A stretch of 64,000 nucleotides of DNA from positions 186,001 through 250,000 of the forward strand of contig CAWHFX010000001.1 of the NCBI GenBank assembly GCA_963828715.1, in the 5' to 3' direction. Below the pieces are notes generated by a model. It had not been told where the DNA came from and did not search any database. It saw only the letters and a list, made by a program, of their open reading frames with translations. A program made the translations under genes and the position numbers. Positions 25,710-34,149 of this stretch are shown one piece after another. Positions within the stretch are counted from its first letter, which is position 1. Every line of letters starts with the position of its first letter. The DNA is from JAQGMV01 sp963828715. GTDB lineage: Bacteria; Pseudomonadota; Gammaproteobacteria; Burkholderiales; SG8-41.

Positions 25710-26984
25710 ATGCGCCTGAATCTCACAACGCCTACCCGCATTGTGGGCCTGTTGCTGGTCGCGGCGGTACCGCTCGTCGTGCTTTCGGTCTACATCACGC
25801 TCGATCAGCGTGCGATAGCCGCAGCGCGGGCGCGTCAGGAGCTGGCAGAGCACGCGCAGCTGGTATCGGTGATGGTCAAAGGCCTTCCTCTGAGCGAGCT
25901 CGCGACACCGGATCCGCTCGAGCTTCGCCCCGGCGAAAGCCTGATCATTCTCGACAACAAAGCGCGCGTCCTGTTGCGTTTCCCATTCGACAGCAGGCCG
26001 CCCGCCGAGCCATTCGACCGTGCGTTGCTGGAAGCGAGTGCCGTCGCTGGCGATGCCGTAATCGAGCGACGCGATCCATCCGGCGCACATCGGTTGTATG
26101 CGTTTCGCAGCTCCGTCATGCAGACGGACCGTTCGACGCCGGTCACGATCGCCATGAGCACGCTGCTCTCGGCCGTTTACGCGGACGCCAATCGCGTCCT
26201 GAAGCAGAGTGTTGCCGGAATCTTTCTCGTGATGCTCACGCTCATCCTCTGTGCCTGGTTCGGCACGGAGCGCCTCGTGATGCGTCCGATCCGATCACTC
26301 CTTGCCATGTCCGCCAGGCTGCGTTCGGGCGATTTCGCCGCGCGCACGGGCATGAAACCCGGCAATGAAGAGCTGTCCCAGCTCGGCTCGGCGCTCGACC
26401 GCATGGCCGAGCAACTCGAACGCCGCGACGCGAAGCTCAATCGTGCGCTCGAAGAACTGCGCACCCTCGCTGTGACCGACGTGCTGACGGGGCTGCACAA
26501 CCGCCGCTACTTCTATGACGCACTCCGGCGCGAGCTGATTGCGGCGCGACGCAGGCCGACGGTGTTTTCCGTCATTCTCATCGATCTCGACAATTTCAAG
26601 GGCGTCAACGACGCATGGGGACACGAAGCGGGTGATGTCGTCCTCCAGGTGGCGGCGGACCTGTTGCGCAGTCAGGTGAGAGGTTCCGACATTGCCGTGC
26701 GCTATGGCGGAGAGGAGTTCGGGCTGCTCCTGCCCGGAACGGGTGTTGCGGTAGCCGAACAGCGTGCCGAACACTTGCGGCGGGCGCTCGAAGCGCAGCA
26801 AACCGTGTATGAAGGTGACGTAATCAGGATTACGCTCTCTGCGGGGGTCGCTGAATACGACGGATGGAGTGCCGATGCCGGCGTGCTCATGAAGCGCGTC
26901 GATCAGGCGCTGTATGCGGCGAAGAGCGCGGGACGCAACCGCGTGATACGCGCGCCGGCGCTCTGGAGCGTTCAGGCCTCCTGA
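25710..26984 (+). CDS. Membrane diguanylate cyclase (sensor-HAMP-GGDEF)
   Basis: Protein of 424 residues: membrane helix 1 at about 10-30, a periplasmic sensor of about 135 residues, helix 2 at about 168-185, a HAMP segment to about 245 and a GGDEF domain to the end. The active site reads GGEEF at 333-337, a functional variant. RGSD at 324-327, five residues before R331-Y332-GGEEF, is an intact inhibitory I-site. It should synthesise cyclic di-GMP with product feedback. The upstream Fnr-type palindrome suggests oxygen-linked expression. Confidence 0.93.
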   Translation: MRLNLTTPTRIVGLLLVAAVPLVVLSVYITLDQRAIAAARARQELAEHAQLVSVMVKGLPLSELATPDPLELRPGESLIILDNKARVLLRFPFDSRPPAEPFDRALLEASAVAGDAVIERRDPSGAHRLYAFRSSVMQTDRSTPVTIAMSTLLSAVYADANRVLKQSVAGIFLVMLTLILCAWFGTERLVMRPIRSLLAMSARLRSGDFAARTGMKPGNEELSQLGSALDRMAEQLERRDAKLNRALEELRTLAVTDVLTGLHNRRYFYDALRRELIAARRRPTVFSVILIDLDNFKGVNDAWGHEAGDVVLQVAADLLRSQVRGSDIAVRYGGEEFGLLLPGTGVAVAEQRAEHLRRALEAQQTVYEGDVIRITLSAGVAEYDGWSADAGVLMKRVDQALYAAKSAGRNRVIRAPALWSVQAS

Positions 26985-27040
26985 GCCGATTCAGCCTGCC
27001 GCGCGCGTCCGGCGCGCGCCGCGCGACGTGTCCCCGTATG

Positions 27041-27054
27041 TTGATCTGGATCAA
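27041..27054. promoter_or_regulatory. FNR/ANR-type site 4 (perfect consensus)
   Basis: TTGATCTGGATCAA is a perfect match to TTGAT-N4-ATCAA. It ends 53 bases before the GTG of the PAS-domain fragment and is the strongest of the four sites in this stretch. Confidence 0.7.
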
Positions 27055-27107
27055 AATAGCAGTCTGCGCCTTGCTTAACCTCGGGCGTCCAGACCGGAGA
27101 GACATTC

Positions 27108-27347
27108 GTGCAAGCCAGAGAGTCCGACGTGAGCGAGCAACTTGCCGCCTCGGAGGCCAGGTATCGTGCGGTTTATCAGCACAGCCCGGTGCCGATCTGC
27201 ATTCATGCGATCGACACCTTCCAGATCCTCGATGTGAATGAGGCAGCCGTACGCCAGTACGGTTATGAACGCGACGAACTGATCGGCAGCGATGTGCGGC
27301 GGCTGCTGCATCCGGAGGACGTACGTTCTCGGAATATTCCTACATGA
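27108..27347 (+). CDS. Truncated PAS-domain protein
   Basis: 79 residues from a GTG at 27108 with GGAGAG upstream. SEARYRAVYQHSPVPICIHA and FQILDVNEAAVRQYGYERDE are a standard PAS N-terminal half; HPEDV is the usual turn before the last strands. The frame stops at once after it, 8 bases from the end of the convergent gene, so the rest of the PAS domain and any output domain are absent. It looks like the stump of a sensor kinase or cyclase, yet it keeps a good ribosome site and a perfect FNR box. Confidence 0.6.
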   Translation: MQARESDVSEQLAASEARYRAVYQHSPVPICIHAIDTFQILDVNEAAVRQYGYERDELIGSDVRRLLHPEDVRSRNIPT

Positions 27348-27355
27348 TGGCGCTG

Positions 27356-27901
27356 CTATCGCGATTCACCCGGCGCGGCGGCTGTTTCGAGCGTACGCAT
27401 GAACACCTGCATTCCGTAGTGCAGAGCGATGAAAGCGCCGAGCTCCATGATCTCGGCCTCGCTGTAGTGCTGCTTCAACTCCGCATAGAACGCGGCGTCT
27501 ACGCTCGTCGGGTTCAGATACATCTGATCGGCATATCGTAGCGCGAGCTTCTGCTTCGTGCTGAAGCGCGGGTTCCGCTCGTAGTCCTCACAGCCGGCAC
27601 TGATCGCACGCTCGTCGAGACCCGCTTGCGCCGCGGGCACCGAGCGCAGATTTCCGAAATAGCGGCTGCCGGCCTGGCCCGCAAGAAGGATGCGGATGAT
27701 CTCCTTGAGCTCGTGATCGACAGCCCCCTCGAAATGAGAGCGCATCATCGCCTCGAGCACGGCTTTCGCGTACGTCGGCATGCGCGCGAGCACCAGAGCG
27801 AACGAGGACCCGGGCACGCCGAGCGTCTCGGCACGTTCGACCAGCGCTGCAACAGTCGCATCGTGAATGGCTTCGCGCGCGATGGGAGCGATGTGGGTCA
27901 T
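27356..27901 (-). CDS. Carboxymuconolactone decarboxylase/AhpD-like protein lacking redox cysteines
   Basis: Protein of 181 residues. The CMD core helix HELKEIIRILLAGQAGSRYF aligns residue for residue with the upstream paralogue: E67 is kept, but S79 and F82 stand where AhpD-type proteins have the C-x-x-C pair. GNLRS and IALHYGMQVFMRTLE are shared family blocks. Without the cysteines it cannot act as an AhpD-like thiol reductase; a structural or non-redox partner role is possible. Its ATG overlaps the stop of the paralogue (ATGA), so the two are translationally coupled. Confidence 0.85.
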   Translation of the reverse strand: MTHIAPIAREAIHDATVAALVERAETLGVPGSSFALVLARMPTYAKAVLEAMMRSHFEGAVDHELKEIIRILLAGQAGSRYFGNLRSVPAAQAGLDERAISAGCEDYERNPRFSTKQKLALRYADQMYLNPTSVDAAFYAELKQHYSEAEIMELGAFIALHYGMQVFMRTLETAAAPGESR

Positions 27902-28524
27902 CGCGCTTGCACAACCGTGCCGGCGAGGGACACCGGCGCGTCGCCATAGATTCGAGCCGATTCCTCCTGAGTGACGAGGCGACCATCCGGCGCGAACATC
28001 GGGTAGAACTTCAGGGTGCCGAAGAACGTGTGGTAACCGATGTTGAAACCGATGAACGTACCCAGCTCGACGATTTCTTCTTCGGAGTAGTGTCGCCGAA
28101 GTGCTTCGTAGAATGCGCCATCGATCGCGCCGGGGTCGGTCGCCATGAGCTCGCTGTACCTTAGTGCGATTCTCTCGGCGTCCGTCCACTCGGAGCTTGT
28201 ACGGTAATGCGCGATGCCCTCGTCGATGCGCTGTTCGGTCAGACCTTGCCGCTTCGCCGAAGCGGACCGGACGTTACCTCAGTAGGTGCACGCCGCCAGT
28301 CGCGAGAGCTGCACGCGGATCACTTCCTTCAGCTTGTGGTCGATCCGCCCTGTGTTGAACAGCGTGTCCCACGCCACGAACATCGCCTCGCACAGCTCGA
28401 CATTGTGACCCATGATGGCGTGAAAGGCCGGATCCGGGGCGTGGTTGCGCAGGCATTTCTCGATATGAGGTGCGAGCGTCGTGTGCCTGAGGGCCTCGAT
28501 ATCGAGCATGCTGATGTTGGGCAC
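27898..28524 (-). CDS. AhpD/CMD-like protein with in-frame TGA at a redox position: candidate selenoprotein (C-x-x-Sec)
   Basis: Starts at a GTG (28524) with GGAAA upstream. Codons 1-81 end in KEVIRVQLSRLAACTY; codon 82 is TGA; the same frame then continues GNVRSASAKRQGLTEQRID through IALRYSELM, EEEIVELGTFIGFNIGYHTF to the stop at 27898, giving 208 residues if TGA is read. E67, C79 and position 82 match the spacing of Glu118, Cys130 and Cys133 in AhpD, so TGA sits exactly on the second redox Cys. A perfect hairpin begins 14 bases later. Downstream conservation argues against a true stop. A Cys TGC-to-TGA sequencing error or mutation is the main alternative. Confidence 0.75.
28249..28265 (-). 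promoter_or_regulatory. Candidate bacterial SECIS hairpin
   Basis: Minus-strand CCGCTTC-GGC-GAAGCGG: a perfect 7-bp stem with a 3-base loop whose first two bases are G. The loop starts 21 bases after the in-frame TGA (28279-28281). Published bacterial SECIS models ask for an apical loop about 16-37 bases after UGA with a G in the first two loop positions; both hold. Coding constraint alone could give a short GC-rich hairpin. Confidence 0.55.
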
Positions 28525-28535
28525 GGCGTTTCCTT

Positions 28536-29252
28536 TCACGAGGCCAGTCCGATTTCGACGCGCTTGTTGCGCTTGCCTTCGCTGCGGATTTTCAGCACGC
28601 GTATGGCGCCGATTTCGCCGATGTTTCTCACGTGCGTGCCGCCGCAGGGCTGCAGGTCGATGCCGGGAATGCGCAGCAGTCGCACCCGCCCGGCGCCGCG
28701 CGGCGGTTGAACACTCATTGTCTTCACGAGCTCGGGCCGTGCGTCGAGCTCCTCGTCGGCGATCCACACCGTTTCGGTTTCGACTGCACGCGCGATCAGC
28801 GCGTTCGTCTCGTCTTCGATGCGGCGCGCATCGAGCAGGCTCATGTCGATGTCGAAATCGAGCCGCGCTTTGTCGGGCGCGATGTTGCCGCCCGTGACCG
28901 GGGCCACCACCACGCATGACATGACATGGAGCGCCGTGTGCAGGCGCATGAGGGCGTAGCGGCGTGCCCAGTCGATTTCCAGCGTGAGCGTCTCTCCGGG
29001 TTCCAGTCCGGGTGGTGCCGCTGCCGCAGGCAGATGAAGAACGCTGTCGATGCCGGCGCCCTTGCGCGTATCGCGGATCGCGATGCGCTCTCCGTTCGCG
29101 CGTGTGAGCGTGCCGGTATCGCCCGCCTGACCGCCTCCCATCGGATAGAAGATCGTGCGGTCGAGCTCGATACCGGCCTCGTTCACTGCGACCACGCACG
29201 CGGTGGTCGTCAGCAGATACGCGTCATCGCGAAACAGGAGGTCGGTTGACAT
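28536..29252 (-). CDS. Alanyl-tRNA editing protein (AlaX type)
   Basis: Protein of 238 residues homologous to the editing domain of alanyl-tRNA synthetase. FYPMGGGQAGDTGTL is the conserved N-terminal glycine loop; the zinc site is H105-x3-H109 (HTALH) and C203-x3-H207 (CGGTH). It hydrolyses Ser- or Gly-mischarged tRNA-Ala. The candidate selenoprotein starts 11 bases after its stop, so an AlaX-CMD-CMD operon is likely. ATG at 29252; a longer in-frame extension overlaps the PrpD gene and lacks family similarity. Confidence 0.9.
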   Translation of the reverse strand: MSTDLLFRDDAYLLTTTACVVAVNEAGIELDRTIFYPMGGGQAGDTGTLTRANGERIAIRDTRKGAGIDSVLHLPAAAAPPGLEPGETLTLEIDWARRYALMRLHTALHVMSCVVVAPVTGGNIAPDKARLDFDIDMSLLDARRIEDETNALIARAVETETVWIADEELDARPELVKTMSVQPPRGAGRVRLLRIPGIDLQPCGGTHVRNIGEIGAIRVLKIRSEGKRNKRVEIGLAS

Positions 29253-29365
29253 GGCAACTAAGCGTACGGCGAGCCCTGCTGTCGCATCTGTTCCTCGAAC
29301 TACGGGAACGCGCTGGTCACGCCCGGATGTTGCACGGGCATGGCACGGCCCATTCCCTCGCGTGC

Positions 29366-30760
29366 CTACTTCAGCGTGAGCTTGATCAGCGTATCCGCAC
29401 GCGCCTGTGTTTCGAGCGAGCGGCAGGTCTCGATGATGCGTTCGAACTGCTCGGCCGGGATCGGCAGAACTGGGATGACGTCGCGAATGCGGCGCGCCTC
29501 CTCCTCGAAGTCCCAAACGAACTCGCGGCCCGTGCCTTCCTTGGTGTAGCTCTTGCCGTCTTTCGTGAAGATCGTGATGCGCGGTCCGAAGAGCGTCCTC
29601 GCGTGCATCGGTATGATCTTGACGCGGTGCATGAGCTCGAGCACCTCCTTCGGCGTATCGGCACCGGCGGGGTCGACGCCGAGACCGCGCGCGACTGGGA
29701 ATCCGCGCGCAACTGCGCCGTAGGCCGTGAAGTAAGCGGTGCTGCCCGGTCTGGCTTCCACATCCTCGCGCCGGCTGGGGAACGCGGGGCTCGGGTACTG
29801 CGTCTCCAGGAAATTGACGACCGCCTCGATGCGATCGATGTCCTCGTAACGGATATTGTTTTCCTTGCACAGATTCGCGGTCACATCGATGTGAGCGATG
29901 TTGTAGCCCGCGGTCGAGTAGATGCGATAGAGCGTCTCGAGAAAGAGCCAGTTCTTCCCGAGACCTTCAGTGATCTTCTCGAGGCTCGTGCGCGTATCTC
30001 CGACGAAGCTCTCGGTGAGCCTCCCCAGATTGTTTCCGGTGTAGGCATGATAGAAGCCGGCTTCGCCTTCGAGCACGGTCTCACCGCCGACATGCCCCTG
30101 CTGGGCGAGCGCGACCGCCAGCATCGCATTGCGCACGGCGCCGCCTTCACGCAGCGCTTTTCCGCCGCTGCGTGCGCCTTCGAGATTGCCCGAGGCGAGG
30201 CTCGCGCAGAGCGCGAGAGTGCTGTTCATCTTCTCGGCGTCCAGCCCCATCAGCTTGCCGGCCGCGATGGCCGCGCCGAAGATGCCGAACACGGGACTCG
30301 CGTGGAAGCCGCGCGTCATCATCGTCGGAATCACGTCTGCGGCCATGCGCTCCATTACTTCGTAGCCGGCCGCGAGACCGGTGATCAGATCCTTGCCGGA
30401 CGCGCCGCCCGTTTCGGCGCCGATCAGCGCGCTCGGCACGATGCTCGTGCCCGGATGCGTCAGCATGCGAAACGAGTCGAGCTTGCCGCCGGCCATCGCC
30501 ATTTCCGAGTTGGCGTACGCCGCACCACCCCGTGTCACCTTCGTGCCGTAGACGAGCAGGGACGCGCCCTTGCGCACCCCTTCTTCCTCCGCGGTGATCA
30601 TCTTCACGGCCTGCTTGCCGGGACCCGTCTGCGAGCCGATGAGAGCCGAGGCGACGTTGTGCAGCGTGACGCCCTTGGCGCGATCGACGACCTCGGCGGG
30701 AAGGTCCTCATAGCGAAGTGCGGTGATCCACTGCGCGAGCTGCCGACTGAGTGATGCCAT
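29366..30760 (-). CDS. MmgE/PrpD family protein (intact)
   Basis: Protein of 464 residues. ALRYEDLPAEVVDRAKGVTL is the standard start. Unlike PrpD, the DYDD segment is replaced by GGKLDSFRMLTHPG, a variant seen in MmgE/PrpD members of unknown specificity. GNLEGARSGGKALREGG and GEAGFYHAYTG are family blocks. Probably a dehydratase, decarboxylase or isomerase acting on a branched carboxylate. Convergent with nothing close; the upstream DOPA-dioxygenase-like gene ends 64 bases before its start. Confidence 0.87.
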   Translation of the reverse strand: MASLSRQLAQWITALRYEDLPAEVVDRAKGVTLHNVASALIGSQTGPGKQAVKMITAEEEGVRKGASLLVYGTKVTRGGAAYANSEMAMAGGKLDSFRMLTHPGTSIVPSALIGAETGGASGKDLITGLAAGYEVMERMAADVIPTMMTRGFHASPVFGIFGAAIAAGKLMGLDAEKMNSTLALCASLASGNLEGARSGGKALREGGAVRNAMLAVALAQQGHVGGETVLEGEAGFYHAYTGNNLGRLTESFVGDTRTSLEKITEGLGKNWLFLETLYRIYSTAGYNIAHIDVTANLCKENNIRYEDIDRIEAVVNFLETQYPSPAFPSRREDVEARPGSTAYFTAYGAVARGFPVARGLGVDPAGADTPKEVLELMHRVKIIPMHARTLFGPRITIFTKDGKSYTKEGTGREFVWDFEEEARRIRDVIPVLPIPAEQFERIIETCRSLETQARADTLIKLTLK

Positions 30761-30824
30761 TTTTCTTTCTCCTTGATGGGCGATTGATATCCTGTTCAGG
30801 CCCTGATCGAGATGGGAATCTGCT

Positions 30825-31184
30825 TTAACGGAAACGGGACAAGTCGAGCTGCGATGGCGTGCCGAGCCACGCGGCGTTCGTCGTGTGATCCTCCAGATTC
30901 CTGCCGGTTACGCCGTGAACGAGAATATTCAGCTTGCCGCGGTTCGCGTCGAGCCACGGGAGGAGGCCGTCGAACTGGCGTGCGTCGAACGCGAGCTGAC
31001 AGCTCCAATGCGGGTGAGGTCCCACGAGTTTCTCGTGGACGCGGCCCATCGCGACACCGAAGCGCTCCGCGGCCTGCATGCAGAGGGCGCGCGCCTGCTC
31101 CACCGAGTTCTCGTCAAAGTACACGTGGGCGTGATACTTTTCGAAGACGTTGCGGGGCCGCTGCACGGCGGACTCGTTAGCCAT
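30825..31184 (-). CDS. DOPA 4,5-dioxygenase family protein
   Basis: Protein of 119 residues from the ATG at 31184. KYHAHVYFDENSVEQA at the start and GPHPHWSCQLAF in the middle are the hallmark histidine motifs of this small family (extradiol cleavage of DOPA in fungi and plants, function unclear in bacteria). GLLPWLDANRGKLNILVHGVTG is the conserved C-terminal block. A longer in-frame start at 31322 would overlap the divergent leader region and is not supported. Confidence 0.9.
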   Translation of the reverse strand: MANESAVQRPRNVFEKYHAHVYFDENSVEQARALCMQAAERFGVAMGRVHEKLVGPHPHWSCQLAFDARQFDGLLPWLDANRGKLNILVHGVTGRNLEDHTTNAAWLGTPSQLDLSRFR

Positions 31185-31384
31185 GACATTCCGGTCTGAA
31201 ACGGGACCGCATAGGTTACACCGGACCCATGGCACATGCGCGGTGCGCGAAGGGCTTCCGAGGCGAGGCTCGTCCGAACCGCAGGAGCCTGGCAGCGTGT
31301 CGGACTGAGATGCGACACGCACGACGGCAAGGGCGAGGCCCGAGTTGGAAGGCGAAGGCCGCCCCCCTAGCGAAAGGAATCGGT

Positions 31385-32815
31385 ATGTACGAAAAACTCG
31401 CTCTTTACATCGACGGCGCGTTCATCGAGGCGGAAGGCCGTAAGACGGAACCCGTGGTGAATCCCGCAACTGGAGAAGTGCTCGCTCAACTGCCGCATGC
31501 ATCCCGGGACGATCTCGATCGGGCCCTCACTGCGGCGCAACGCGCATTCGAGACATGGAAGAAAACCTCTCCGCTCGAGCGTTCCGCGATCCTGCGCAAA
31601 GTGGGGCAACTCACGCGCGAGCGCGCCGAAGCGATCGGCCGCAACATCACGCTCGATCAGGGCAAGCCCCTCGCGGAGGCCGTCGGCGAAGTGACCGTGT
31701 GTGCCGAGCACGCGGAGTGGTGCGCCGAAGAATGCCGCCGCATCTATGGCCGCGTTATTCCGCCGCGCCGGCCGGAGGTGCGACAGTTCGTGCTGCGGGA
31801 ACCCGTCGGTGTGTGCGTCGCGTTCACGCCCTGGAATTTCCCGTTCAATCAGGCGATCCGCAAGATGGTCTCGGCGCTGGGCGCGGGCTGCACTCTCGTT
31901 CTGAAAGGACCTGAAACGGCGCCGAGCGCCGTCGTTGCACTTGCACGCCTGTTCCACGACGCGGGACTGCCGCCGGGATGCCTCAACCTCGTGTGGGGCG
32001 TGCCGAACGAAATTTCCGAGTACCTCATCAAATCGCCGATCGTGCGGAAGGTTTCGTTTACCGGCTCGATTCCGGTCGGAAAGCAGCTTGCCGCCCTGGC
32101 GGGCGCGCACATGAAACGCGGCACGTGGGAGCTCGGCGGCCATTCGCCTGCGATTGTCTTCGACGATGCCGACGTGGACGCGGCCGCGACGATGCTCGCA
32201 CGGCTGAAGACACGCAATGCCGGTCAGGTCTGCGTTTCACCCTCGCGTTTTTTCGTACAGAGCGGAATCTACGACCGTTTCGCAGCGAAGTTCATCGAGA
32301 CGATCGGTTCGACGAAGGTCGGGAACGGTCTCGAGAAGGGCACGCAGATGGGACCGCTCGCACATGCACGCCGGATCGATGCGATGGAGGCATTCATGGC
32401 GGACGTCTTCGCGCAAGGCGGCGAGGTGGTGCTGGGCGGCACGCGCGTGAAAGGCTCGGCGGGCTTTTTCTTCCCGCCGACCGTCGTAGCGGGTCTGCCG
32501 GATACCGCCAGGCTCATGACCGAAGAGCCGTTCGGTCCCATTGCGCCGCTCGTGCGCTTCAGCGACCCCGAGGATGCGATCCGCCGTGCCAACAGCCTTC
32601 CTTATGGCCTGTCAGCGTACGTGTTCACGGAATCGCTGAAGACCTCGACCTACGCCGCCAATGCGCTCGAATCGGGAATGGTCAACATCAATCATTTCGG
32701 CATGGCGCTCGCGGAAACGCCGTTCGGCGGCGTGAAGGAGAGCGGGATCGGCAGCGAAGGCGGCACGGAGACATTCGACGGTTACCTCGTGACCAAATTC
32801 GTGACGCAGGTGTAA
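31385..32815 (+). CDS. NAD(P)-dependent aldehyde dehydrogenase (succinate-semialdehyde type)
   Basis: Protein of 476 residues from the ATG at 31385, preceded by AAAGGA. Cofactor motifs are FTPWNFP (N151) and K174 in LKGPE; VSFTGSIPVGKQL is the Rossmann loop. Catalytic residues are E249 (WELGGHSP) and C283 (NAGQVCVSP). EEPFGPIAP and NINHFGMALAETPFGGVKESG resemble GabD/SSADH-like enzymes, but substrate is not certain. The MFS transporter gene follows after 30 bases, suggesting uptake and oxidation of one compound. Confidence 0.93.
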   Translation: MYEKLALYIDGAFIEAEGRKTEPVVNPATGEVLAQLPHASRDDLDRALTAAQRAFETWKKTSPLERSAILRKVGQLTRERAEAIGRNITLDQGKPLAEAVGEVTVCAEHAEWCAEECRRIYGRVIPPRRPEVRQFVLREPVGVCVAFTPWNFPFNQAIRKMVSALGAGCTLVLKGPETAPSAVVALARLFHDAGLPPGCLNLVWGVPNEISEYLIKSPIVRKVSFTGSIPVGKQLAALAGAHMKRGTWELGGHSPAIVFDDADVDAAATMLARLKTRNAGQVCVSPSRFFVQSGIYDRFAAKFIETIGSTKVGNGLEKGTQMGPLAHARRIDAMEAFMADVFAQGGEVVLGGTRVKGSAGFFFPPTVVAGLPDTARLMTEEPFGPIAPLVRFSDPEDAIRRANSLPYGLSAYVFTESLKTSTYAANALESGMVNINHFGMALAETPFGGVKESGIGSEGGTETFDGYLVTKFVTQV

Positions 32816-32845
32816 CGGGTGGTTGAAGGAGGGCCGAGCCGTGCG

Positions 32846-33991
32846 ATGGCTCTTTACATCATCATCCTGCTCACGTTCCTTGTTCACGTCGGCTTTGCCG
32901 GCAGCCGTCTCGTCGTTCCGCTCTTCGCCGTAAGTCAGGGCGCGTCGCCGTTCGTAGTGGGAACGGTGGTCTCGGTTTATGCGGCGCTGCCGGCGCTGCT
33001 CGCGCTGCCCGCCGGCCGCCTTCTCGACCGCCTCGGATTCAAGACGCCGCTCGTCTTCGGCACGGGTGGCGTTCTTTTCGCGCTGCTGCTGCCTTTTATC
33101 TGGCCGTCGCTGCCCGTGCTGTACGTAACGGTGTGCGTGCTCGGTGTCTCGTTCATGTTCTTTCAGCTTGCGACGCAGACATTGGCCGGCGCCATCGCAG
33201 CGCCTTCCGAGCGTTCACGCAATTTCAGTTGGGTGAGCCTCGGGTTCGCCTCGGCCAATTTCACCGGCCCGCTGCTCTCGGGCTTCCTGATCGACCAGAT
33301 CGGGCATGCACGAACATTCGCCGCCATTGCCATGCCGCTGATCCCGGCGACGCTTTTCGCGTTAGCGGGATCGCGCTGGATTCCCGACGTTCACACGCCG
33401 ACGGAAAAGTCGGCCGGCAGCGCGTTCGATCTTCTTCGGATAAAGAATCTGCGGGACACCCTGATTGCGAGCGGGATCGTGTCCGCGGCATGGGACCTGT
33501 ACCAGTTCTTCATGCCGCTCTATGGACATGCACAGGGACTGTCGGCGACCGCGATCGGCACCGTGATGAGCGCATTCGCGACCTCGATCGTAATCGTGCG
33601 GCTGATTCTGCCCTGGGGCGTCAAACGCACCGGTGAGATCCGCATGCTCACGTACGCGATGTTCGTCGCGTGCGCGGCCTACGCGTTGTTCCCGTTGTTC
33701 CAGAGTCCGTGGACCCTCGCTGCGATCTCGTTCCTGCTGGGAATCGGCTGCGGCTGCGGGCAGCCGCTGTCGCTCGCGCTCGTTTACAACGCGTCGCCGA
33801 AAGGGCGCGTCGGCGAGGCGAACGGCATGCGCATCACCGTCAACCAGGTCGTGCACTTCTCGATACCCCTCGTTTTCGGCGCCCTCGGCTCCGTGGCAGG
33901 CCTCACGTCCGTGTTCCTGACGAATTCCGCATTTCTCGCTCTGGGGGGCTGCATCAGCCGGCGAGCGCACGTGAAGAGCACTGCCGATTGA
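32846..33991 (+). CDS. MFS transporter
   Basis: Protein of 381 residues with about 12 hydrophobic helices. GRLLDRLGFK between helices 2 and 3 is the MFS motif A equivalent. The ATG at 32846 follows GAAGGAGGG by 12 bases; a GTG at 32819 would place that site inside the gene. The C-terminus seems a little short after the last helix (GGCISRRAHVKSTAD). Substrate unknown; pairing with the aldehyde dehydrogenase hints at an organic acid or its precursor. Confidence 0.9.
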   Translation: MALYIIILLTFLVHVGFAGSRLVVPLFAVSQGASPFVVGTVVSVYAALPALLALPAGRLLDRLGFKTPLVFGTGGVLFALLLPFIWPSLPVLYVTVCVLGVSFMFFQLATQTLAGAIAAPSERSRNFSWVSLGFASANFTGPLLSGFLIDQIGHARTFAAIAMPLIPATLFALAGSRWIPDVHTPTEKSAGSAFDLLRIKNLRDTLIASGIVSAAWDLYQFFMPLYGHAQGLSATAIGTVMSAFATSIVIVRLILPWGVKRTGEIRMLTYAMFVACAAYALFPLFQSPWTLAAISFLLGIGCGCGQPLSLALVYNASPKGRVGEANGMRITVNQVVHFSIPLVFGALGSVAGLTSVFLTNSAFLALGGCISRRAHVKSTAD

Positions 33992-34149
33992 AGCGATGCA
34001 CGCGACTCGAAGGCGAACGCCCGTCCGTTGTCGGGACTTGCCCGCCGCGCCGGCGCGTTTGATGAGCAGAATGGCTGCGGCCGGCAGGTGGACGACGCCG
34101 ACACGGGTCGCACGGCGGACGGGGTCAGGCTTCCTTTTTTCGGCTCCCT

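Noticed and set aside
28279..28281. Frameshift or ordinary truncation as the explanation of the split CMD gene
   Set aside because: Both halves are in the same frame and separated by a single TGA, unlike every other broken gene here. A plain point mutation is still possible and is kept as the main alternative.
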